A stretch of 64,000 bases of DNA, taken from contig JAZNLK010000136.1 of the NCBI GenBank assembly GCA_045579055.1, positions 1-64,000 of the forward strand, in the 5' to 3' direction. Every line of letters starts with the position of its first letter. Position 1 is the first letter of the stretch. Of this stretch, positions 27,595 to 33,844 are shown piece by piece. Origin of the DNA: SIG440 sp045579055. GTDB taxonomy: Bacteria > Bacillota > Clostridia > Monoglobales > Monoglobaceae. A program made the position numbers and the translations under genes. The notes beneath the pieces are model-generated. The model was given only the letters and a program-made list of their open reading frames with translations, was not told the DNA's origin and searched no databases.

Positions 27595-27651
27595 GGCTTC
27601 GCCTCCTTTGCTAAATGGTAGAATAACGAAATTATTCCTTAATATACCTTT

Positions 27652-27680
27652 ATTATATAAAATACTATCCGAAAATTAAA
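27652..27680 (-). promoter_or_regulatory. Promoter of the cysteine-rich/adhesin operon
   Basis: On the minus strand TTTAAT (27680-27675), a 17-base spacer and TATAAT (27657-27652) precede the start codon at 27594. Confidence 0.6.
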
Positions 27681-27762
27681 GAGTATTTTGGGGAATAAAA
27701 AGTACAATTTTTCTTCCGAAAATCCCTTTGAGGCCTCCCCAATCCTTGTAAATAAACAAATT

Positions 27763-27789
27763 CCTGCTGTTCGCCAAGCGAACAGCAGG
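27763..27789 (-). terminator. Terminator of the dual-HTH regulator gene
   Basis: A perfect 12-bp stem (CCTGCTGTTCGC with its complement) has a 3-base loop. It is followed on the minus strand by a T-rich stretch, AATTTGTTTATTT, and lies just past the regulator's stop codon. Confidence 0.75.
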
Positions 27790-27793
27790 AAAA

Positions 27794-28960
27794 TCAATCG
27801 TTTAAAATATTTCGTAGTTCTGACTTTTTCGAAATACCCAGTTTGTCATAAATAGTTCTGACGTAATTCTTTATGGTGCTTTCCGAAAGTTCCAGATGTG
27901 CCGCAATCTCTTTGGTTGACCAGTTCTTGTTATAAAGTATTGTAACAATAATTTCATTTGCCGTCATAGTATGAGCAAAATCGCCCCGATTGGACTGTTC
28001 AAATCTTCTGAGACCCGTATCGGTTTCCATCGCAATTCCGGCAACCTTTTTATATTCATCAGGGTAATCTTTTTTCAAGGTAACTTCAATCAATCCCGAA
28101 AGTCTGCCGTGGTGAGTGCCGATAATTTTCACAAATCCGTCCGGTCTCACCAGTTCCAAAATTCCCACAAAACGACGCTTTGCTTCATCATTCTTTTTCA
28201 TATTCATAAGCGCCGAGGCGGCAATTGTTTCCGCAAATATGACTGCCACGGGATATTGACTGTTGCACATAGCCACAGCAATGTCGCAAATTGCAAGAGC
28301 ACGTTCATCTTCACCCTCCTGCAAGGCTTCAAAAGCCAGCACATAGCAACCAAAAAGTCTGATTCCGTTGGGTAGATATTTCAAATATTCTTCAAGGGAC
28401 GGAACTTCGGGTATATCCAGCTTCAAAAGAACCTTTCCCATATATGCAGTAAGAATCCACAAAGCACGGTTTTCGGGAACTGTGTCCTCTGCAAGCTCTT
28501 TTTCAAGCTGAGAAGAAACCAGTTCAGACACCAGCTCGCCACGTCCGGAATTTCCACTCAAAGCAGTTGCAAAAGTACATATGACACCGGCAGAAAACCT
28601 AAGAACAATATCCTTGCTGTAAAGATAGGGTTCGGTCAGTTCTTGTGCAAGCTCACTCTGACCGGTGTAATAGTAATATTCTGCAAGAGCAATGTTTCTG
28701 TCATCATCGTCCCCAAGGGTCTCTATGTATTCCAACGCCTTTCCCGGTTCAAAACTCCCACGCAGAAGCGGCCAGGGCATTCTATGGCTATTGAGTGCCG
28801 AGCTGGCTCCCACCGCTGTTTTTACAGCATCCTTTGGAATAAGCCAATCTCTGCCTTGCTTTGTGCATCCCGGGAGCATTCCGGTACTTGCCCACTTTTG
28901 TACAGCACGAGGTGTCACGCCCAATCGCTTTGCCGCATCCCTTACAGATTCATATATCAT
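27794..28960 (-). CDS. Regulator with N-terminal HTH and C-terminal LuxR-type HTH
   Basis: The start is the ATG at 28960 (MIYESVRDAAKRLG), after GGAAGGTG, giving 388 residues. Residues 5-45 form an excisionase/MerR-like helix-turn-helix ('AAKRLGVTPRAVQKWASTG', then a 'GRDWLIP' wing). The middle (~70-310) is helical and TPR-like. The last ~60 residues are a LuxR/GerE helix-turn-helix ('WSTKEIAAHLELSESTIKNY'). Two DNA-binding domains on one chain is unusual. It is followed by a terminator and then by the adhesin operon on the same strand, so it may control that operon (inference). Confidence 0.85.
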   Translation of the reverse strand: MIYESVRDAAKRLGVTPRAVQKWASTGMLPGCTKQGRDWLIPKDAVKTAVGASSALNSHRMPWPLLRGSFEPGKALEYIETLGDDDDRNIALAEYYYYTGQSELAQELTEPYLYSKDIVLRFSAGVICTFATALSGNSGRGELVSELVSSQLEKELAEDTVPENRALWILTAYMGKVLLKLDIPEVPSLEEYLKYLPNGIRLFGCYVLAFEALQEGEDERALAICDIAVAMCNSQYPVAVIFAETIAASALMNMKKNDEAKRRFVGILELVRPDGFVKIIGTHHGRLSGLIEVTLKKDYPDEYKKVAGIAMETDTGLRRFEQSNRGDFAHTMTANEIIVTILYNKNWSTKEIAAHLELSESTIKNYVRTIYDKLGISKKSELRNILND

Positions 28961-29015
28961 TGTTGTCACCTTCCGTAATTCACGGTAATTCCCGTTTAAA
29001 TATAAGGAATTATTC

Positions 29016-29981
29016 TCAGCAATCCACAAAGCTGAACTTTATCTTCATTGTCTTGCTTTCTCCCGGTTCAAGGAATTTAAGGATTCCCTTTTCACGCATA
29101 ACATCTCTGCCGTCGGGGTTACAGTTGGCAGGTTCAAGACCCAGAACGTATTCATATTCACCCATCTGCTTCCATTCCGTAAAGCAATCAAGAGTGCTTC
29201 TGTCAAATGTCATCCGAAGCTCGGTATTGATATCAGGATTCGAAAGTGAAATTTCGGGGTCTGCATCAAAGCTGTGATAGTAGCACTGTTCAACAAAGTT
29301 CGGGTCGGGAACAAGCATCTTGTCCCAAGTGTCAATATCCTTTGCGGCATGGTCGTCACGTGGTGCAACCGAAGAAGATGAAATCTTCAGAACCGACTTC
29401 TCACTAAGCAGAGGATAACCCATATTGCAATGATACATAATCATAAAAGGCGCAGTACGACAACCGATATTCTTCACAGTGTCAATCACTTCAAGAGTGT
29501 TGTCATTGAGACCGCAAACGTATTCACGGATCAAAAGATACTGATTTCCGCCCAAAGAGCCGTCACGGACAACCGCCTTGATTCTGATATAGTCGTCCTC
29601 AACGGAGTATGAATGCTGTTCGCAGGGTATGTGTGCAATATTTCCGTGAAGAGGCAATTCCTCGCCGTTATCGTTGCAGGGGCTTCCCACAGCACTGAGA
29701 CCGCAGGTGGTTATGAAGCCTGCCGTAAAGGATTTCAGGAAATTGTCGCCCGTTCCTTCATAATACTGAGGTCCCACAAGACCGCAAGGGGAGATGTACG
29801 CCATACTGTTGCCCTTATAGAAAAGATAAGGGATGTCAGCGCATCTGTCAAGGGATACCGAAAATTCAAGTCCCTTTCCGTTGCGAACCTCAAGCATTCT
29901 CATTCCGTCAGCCTTTCCGCCGACCATTCTCGTTTCCTTAACTCCGCAAATCTGCGAAGGATGTCCTATGTATTTGTTCAT
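29016..29981 (-). CDS. DUF4432 aldose-epimerase-like protein
   Basis: The start is the ATG at 29981 (MNKYIGHPSQ), eight bases after AGGTGG, giving 321 residues. It matches the DUF4432 branch of the galactose-mutarotase superfamily in length and motifs ('SLDRCADI', 'GLSAVGSPC', 'LPLHGNIAHIPCE', 'MYHCNMGYPLL', 'LGLEPANCNPDG'). The His and Glu in the last motifs are the likely active-site residues. These cytoplasmic proteins are thought to act on sugars or sugar acids, but the substrate is unknown. The next gene starts 55 bp downstream on the same strand. Confidence 0.85.
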   Translation of the reverse strand: MNKYIGHPSQICGVKETRMVGGKADGMRMLEVRNGKGLEFSVSLDRCADIPYLFYKGNSMAYISPCGLVGPQYYEGTGDNFLKSFTAGFITTCGLSAVGSPCNDNGEELPLHGNIAHIPCEQHSYSVEDDYIRIKAVVRDGSLGGNQYLLIREYVCGLNDNTLEVIDTVKNIGCRTAPFMIMYHCNMGYPLLSEKSVLKISSSSVAPRDDHAAKDIDTWDKMLVPDPNFVEQCYYHSFDADPEISLSNPDINTELRMTFDRSTLDCFTEWKQMGEYEYVLGLEPANCNPDGRDVMREKGILKFLEPGESKTMKIKFSFVDC

Positions 29982-30027
29982 ATTTTCATCCACCTTTTAT
30001 TATTTTCTTACTCCAAAAGTATATGCT

Positions 30028-31350
30028 TTATTTGTCGTTTTCGTCGAATTTATCGCCACATTCGGGACAGAACTTGGGCGGATTCTGAGCATCCTCGGGA
30101 ACCCAGCCACACTTGTCACACTTAAAATTGATAGCATCGGCAGGCTTCGGCTTTCCGCAGTCCTGACAGAATTTACCCTGATTCACAGCACCGCAGGAAC
30201 AAGTCCAGCCCTTTGCCGCAGGCTTTGGTGCTCCGCAATTCTGACAGAACTTACCATTATTTTCGGTTCCACATTCACACGTCCAGCCCCCGGAAGCCTG
30301 ACCGACTCCGCCTACCTGCTGATTTACCATCGTGTCCTGAGTATTATTTGCCCCCTGCATAAAGCCCGACATATTGCCCATCATATTTCCTGCCATTCCC
30401 ATGCCCATAAAGCCCATTGCCGCACCTGCTTCGTTGGCTGCTGCGGTATTCATTGCCTGAGCTGTTGCTCCTGCCATATGTCCACGGAGCATATTTGCAT
30501 CTCTGCCCATTGCCGCAGACCTCTGATACTCGGTTATTCTCGCCTCATCTTCGGGTGTTGCGTTTACCGCCGATACCCCGAATTCAACAATCTCGATTCC
30601 CCTTCTGTCTCTCCACTTGGAAGAAAGAAGCTCGTTCAGTTCCTCCGCAAGCTGCATTGTGTATGCAGGAATTGCCGCATAATAGATGTTGTTCTGTGAA
30701 ATCTTGAACATTGCAGGATTAAGTGCCGTAAGCAACTCCGACTTCAACTGGCTGTCAATCTCATCTCGGGTAAAGTCGTTTTCCACATTGGCACAAACAT
30801 TGGTATAAAACAGCAAGGGGTTTGTGATTTTGTAGGAATACTCACCGTGACAACGGATTTTTATATCAAGAGGGAACCCAATTGCCTGATCCATAATTCT
30901 AAAAGGAATAGGTGACGGTGTTCCGTACTTGTTACCCATTATCTCCTTGGTATTGAAGAAGTAAATTCTCTGATCCTTTGCAGGCTCTCCACCAAAAGAG
31001 AAGCGCTTTCCTATTTCAGAAAATGTCTTCTTTATGTTTTCACCCAAAGAACCGTAAAAAATACTGGGCTCCGTTCCCGTATCATAAACAAACTCACCGG
31101 GTTCGGCACAGATTTCAACAACCTTGCCCGATTCCACAATAATCATACACTGACCGTCGTTCACATTGATAATTGAACCGTTTGAAATAATATTGTCGGT
31201 TCCCTTCTTGTTTGAAGAACGGTCGCCTGCACGTTTTTCACCCTTGACAACAAGGGTGTCTGCATCCATACTCTCGCAGTAAAAATAATCACGCCATGAG
31301 TCAGCAAGAACGCCGCCCAATGCACCGAATCCGGCTTTAAGTAATCCCAT
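30028..31350 (-). CDS. SPFH-domain protein with C-terminal zinc ribbons
   Basis: The product has 440 residues. The N-terminal ~300 residues form the SPFH/'virion core protein'-like domain known from Firmicutes ('IINVNDGQCMIIVESGKVVE', 'EPGEFVYDTGTEPS'). A Met/Gly/Ala-rich segment (~315-370) follows, then two near-identical zinc ribbons ('GWTC.CG..N.GKFCQ.CG.PKP') and a third rubredoxin-like CXXC pair at the C-terminus. There is no signal peptide. It is probably a membrane-associated scaffold on the cytoplasmic side. The function of this bacterial family is not established. It is a single-gene unit with its own promoter. Confidence 0.85.
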   Translation of the reverse strand: MGLLKAGFGALGGVLADSWRDYFYCESMDADTLVVKGEKRAGDRSSNKKGTDNIISNGSIINVNDGQCMIIVESGKVVEICAEPGEFVYDTGTEPSIFYGSLGENIKKTFSEIGKRFSFGGEPAKDQRIYFFNTKEIMGNKYGTPSPIPFRIMDQAIGFPLDIKIRCHGEYSYKITNPLLFYTNVCANVENDFTRDEIDSQLKSELLTALNPAMFKISQNNIYYAAIPAYTMQLAEELNELLSSKWRDRRGIEIVEFGVSAVNATPEDEARITEYQRSAAMGRDANMLRGHMAGATAQAMNTAAANEAGAAMGFMGMGMAGNMMGNMSGFMQGANNTQDTMVNQQVGGVGQASGGWTCECGTENNGKFCQNCGAPKPAAKGWTCSCGAVNQGKFCQDCGKPKPADAINFKCDKCGWVPEDAQNPPKFCPECGDKFDENDK

Positions 31351-31441
31351 AACAATTCTCCTCTACACTATTATTTTTATCGTCGGGCTTGTAGCAAAAT
31401 GATTTTTTCGGGCCGTCATAAAGGCTGTCCCCTACATATAT

Positions 31442-31484
31442 TTTATAAATACAATTTGTATGGTTCGGCAATTTTCGACGAACC
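31442..31484 (-). promoter_or_regulatory. Promoter and inverted repeat upstream of the SPFH gene
   Basis: On the minus strand TTGCCG (31471-31466), an 18-base spacer and TATAAA (31447-31442) form a plausible promoter. GGTTCG (31462-31467) and CGAACC (31479-31484) make an inverted repeat that overlaps the -35 box. Confidence 0.5.
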
Positions 31485-31565
31485 GTTCTTTTGCCACCAC
31501 CCCTCAAAATTCTTCCTATGTATATAATTCGATATTTTTCCTGAAATACCTTTTTCTTGCACCCA

Positions 31566-32342
31566 TTATATCTCAACAATCATCCCGTCATATGCAATGC
31601 ACGCACTGCGTGAATAGCCTTTCACAAGGCTTTCCGCGGCTTCACGGTCATTGATTATTTCACGGCCGTGGTGGTTGAAAATAACTTTTTCAATCTTCTT
31701 CGATTCTGCATATTCCAGAATCTCCGCCACCTTTTGGTGTCCGCTTTCGATTATCAGACAGTCACAACCTGCGGCAATAAGCGGGTCAAGCTCGCAAAGT
31801 TTTCTGATATCCCCGGAATAAACCACTTTTTTGCCGCTCACTCCAATTGCAAATGAGAACGACTGCCACTGAGCATTTTCTTCGTCAAGGATATGTGCGT
31901 TGTGAACCGCCGAAACCCTTATATCCTGATTTTCAAAAACCAAGCCGTCAGAAATCAGACTGTCTCTTATGTCAAGAATATCAAAGAAGCCCTGTCCCGA
32001 CGCAACGGTAATAAGCCCCTTCATATGCCTCCACAAATCCTCGTGGGGCAAAAAAAGATTCACGTGTCCGTCAATGGGTTCCCCTGACTTCCGCCACATC
32101 TGCTGACGGATAAGCTGAATCAGGTTAAAAAGTCCGCCAATATGGTCTTCGTGAGGATGTGAAATAAAAATGCTGTTTATCTTCAGCATATCCACACCTG
32201 CAAGAAAGGCGTTCCGTGAGCAATTCTCGCCTGCATCGAACCAGTATATGCGTCCACCTTCTTCAACGGTAAACGCCGTATGATGCATATTTTCAAAAGG
32301 TTCTGTTCCTGAACAAGTCCCCAAAAATCTTATTTTTGCCAT
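31566..32342 (-). CDS. Metallo-beta-lactamase-fold hydrolase
   Basis: The product has 258 residues. The signature SHPHEDHIGGL supplies the HxHxDH zinc-binding set, with further ligands likely at 'VHNAH', 'YSGDIR' and 'FNHHGRE'. The layout resembles the RNase Z-like/YcbJ branch of small cytoplasmic hydrolases. There is no signal peptide. AAAGGACGG precedes the ATG. The substrate (phosphodiester or lactone) cannot be told from sequence. The neighbours give no pathway link. Confidence 0.85.
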   Translation of the reverse strand: MAKIRFLGTCSGTEPFENMHHTAFTVEEGGRIYWFDAGENCSRNAFLAGVDMLKINSIFISHPHEDHIGGLFNLIQLIRQQMWRKSGEPIDGHVNLFLPHEDLWRHMKGLITVASGQGFFDILDIRDSLISDGLVFENQDIRVSAVHNAHILDEENAQWQSFSFAIGVSGKKVVYSGDIRKLCELDPLIAAGCDCLIIESGHQKVAEILEYAESKKIEKVIFNHHGREIINDREAAESLVKGYSRSACIAYDGMIVEI

Positions 32343-32536
32343 ACTGAAACCGTCCTTTCAGCCTAAAATATAATGCACCGAACAGTTCAAAAACCATCCG
32401 ATGCATTTATTATATAATATATGCCGCCTTATGTCAAACACAAATTCCGTCTCAACACCTCATGGAAGAACCAAAACCCACAAATCCTTTTCCGTTATAC
32501 CGTGACAATTTATTCTTTCAACAGCCCCACGGATTT

Positions 32537-33478
32537 TCAGGACAAGGAGAGGTCGAAAAGCTTTTCAAGATTTCTTTTTGAATAAAAAGCCGCCACATTT
32601 CTTTCAGGATAGTGCCCGTCATCCATCCTGATTTCAAAACCGTTGGTGAGGTAAACCACAGGGCGTCTTCCGAACTGCTTTTCAAGTATATCCGCATAAA
32701 GTTTTGCCCACTGTCTGCCAACAGCAAAATCCTTGCAAGTATGCCTTGCCTCAATCACCGCAAGAGGGCTGTGTGCATCGTCATAAAGCACATAATCTGC
32801 AAAACCTGACGTTCCCGGAAGAGGAACATCCTTTATCCAGTTTTCACCTTTTGTCCAGCCTGCTTCCTGAAGCATTGTATCTATGTAAATCCTTCTTGTA
32901 TCAAATTCCGAAAGCTCAAGAGGCTTTGGAACGTAGGTCTGCTGATGCTCGGCACGGCGTGCGGTAAGTTCTTCCTTCAGTTCCTTGTTTTCAGCCATCA
33001 GGCTCTCTACATCAACCGTCTTTTCGGTGACAAATGCCAAAGCTTCTTCGGTTGTCAATTCCAGAAGCTTTTTGTCAAAATCCTTTTGGACATAGTTCTT
33101 TCCATAACAATATGCCACATAATCCAGAAAATAGAAGAGATTCTCAACACAGTGCTCCGCCTGCTCCATAGAGATTTCATTTCCGCCGTGAGCCGCAATG
33201 TTACCCGTCTTTCGGATAAAATCCATACGTCTGTATATGTCCTCACCCACAACATCACGAAATTTCTCTTCGCTCATCATCGCCATAAGAGTATTGTCAT
33301 AGGGCATTTCCAAATCCTTGTCGACCGAATACATCCACTTCACAGCAAACTCCATAGCTCTGCGGCAATTCAGCACAGCCGCCGAAATGTCAATATGCAA
33401 AAGCTGTTCGCTGGATGCAGCCACATCACAGAATGTGGCAAATTGCGGCTCTGACTTCAGAAAATCAAAGTTTGTCAC
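32537..33478 (-). CDS. Stand-alone HsdR N-terminal-like protein, helicase part absent
   Basis: The start is best placed at the GTG at 33478 (MTNFDFLKSEPQF), with AGGTGA five bases upstream, giving 313 residues. A longer frame would translate the hairpin element. A DUF4145-type helical domain (~1-130) and a coiled segment (~150-180) precede the type I restriction R-subunit nuclease domain (~195-313; 'GFADYVLY', 'AVIEARHT', 'VGRQWAKLYAD'). In that PD-(D/E)XK motif Asp228 and Glu243 are kept, but the catalytic Lys is Arg245. The protein stops where the helicase would begin, and no HsdM or HsdS gene is nearby. It is a truncated relic or a DNA-binding remnant. Confidence 0.75.
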   Translation of the reverse strand: MTNFDFLKSEPQFATFCDVAASSEQLLHIDISAAVLNCRRAMEFAVKWMYSVDKDLEMPYDNTLMAMMSEEKFRDVVGEDIYRRMDFIRKTGNIAAHGGNEISMEQAEHCVENLFYFLDYVAYCYGKNYVQKDFDKKLLELTTEEALAFVTEKTVDVESLMAENKELKEELTARRAEHQQTYVPKPLELSEFDTRRIYIDTMLQEAGWTKGENWIKDVPLPGTSGFADYVLYDDAHSPLAVIEARHTCKDFAVGRQWAKLYADILEKQFGRRPVVYLTNGFEIRMDDGHYPERNVAAFYSKRNLEKLFDLSLS

Positions 33479-33503
33479 CTTATCACCTACCCCAAAATAT
33501 CTT

Positions 33504-33635
33504 TGCGATATGATATAAATTCCTTTATCTCGTCCCGAAGGGACATATCGCATTACGAAGTAATATATCGCACCGCAAGGTATATCGCAAATTCCGCAAG
33601 GAATTTATATCGCTGATTTCATCTTCGATGAAATC
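33504..33635. repeat. Modular five-hairpin element, copy B
   Basis: An outer clamp TGCGATAT/ATATCGCA encloses GTCCC-GAA-GGGAC. Then come ATTAC-GAA-GTAAT, ACC-GCAA-GGT, AAATTCC-GCAA-GGAATTT and GATTTCAT-CTTCG-ATGAAATC. The linkers read ATATCGC. The order matches copy A at 13103-13236. It lies in the leader of the HsdR-like gene. Confidence 0.85.
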
Positions 33636-33714
33636 ATTATACCACACCACACCCAAATTTTCAATAAAATATATACATATAGTTTTTCCTGTTATATTCA
33701 GTTTTTTATGTTGT

Positions 33715-33744
33715 TTCCTACTGAAAAAGTTGACATATCCTACA
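33715..33744. promoter_or_regulatory. AraC-type direct-repeat box upstream of the FG-GAP operon
   Basis: TTCCTACT (33715-33722) and ATCCTACA (33737-33744) lie 22 bp apart, with TTGACATA between them. This is the same design as the boxes at 55026-55055 and 56959-56987, and the core is nearly identical. It sits 16 bp upstream of the operon's -35 box, in the opposite orientation to the boxes at the GH2 and surface-operon promoters. Confidence 0.65.
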
Positions 33745-33760
33745 ATCTGCACCATTTCTA

Positions 33761-33789
33761 TTGACAAACAAAAAGCCCTTTGATACAAT
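33761..33789 (+). promoter_or_regulatory. Promoter of the FG-GAP/GH130 operon
   Basis: TTGACA (33761-33766), a 17-base spacer and TACAAT (33784-33789) precede the start codon at 33845. Confidence 0.8.
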
Positions 33790-33844
33790 AATTTTGTTCA
33801 AGGATAAATAGGCTAAAAACCTTGACAGAATGGAGTTTTTTACT

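Noticed and set aside
31337..31579. 80-codon open frame upstream of the SPFH gene on the same strand
   Set aside because: It overlaps the promoter and start of the SPFH gene, has no convincing ribosome binding site and no recognisable composition or family.
33479..33553. N-terminal extension of the HsdR-like protein
   Set aside because: The extra 25 codons would translate the five-hairpin element. The GTG at 33478 has a good ribosome binding site and matches the family N-terminus.
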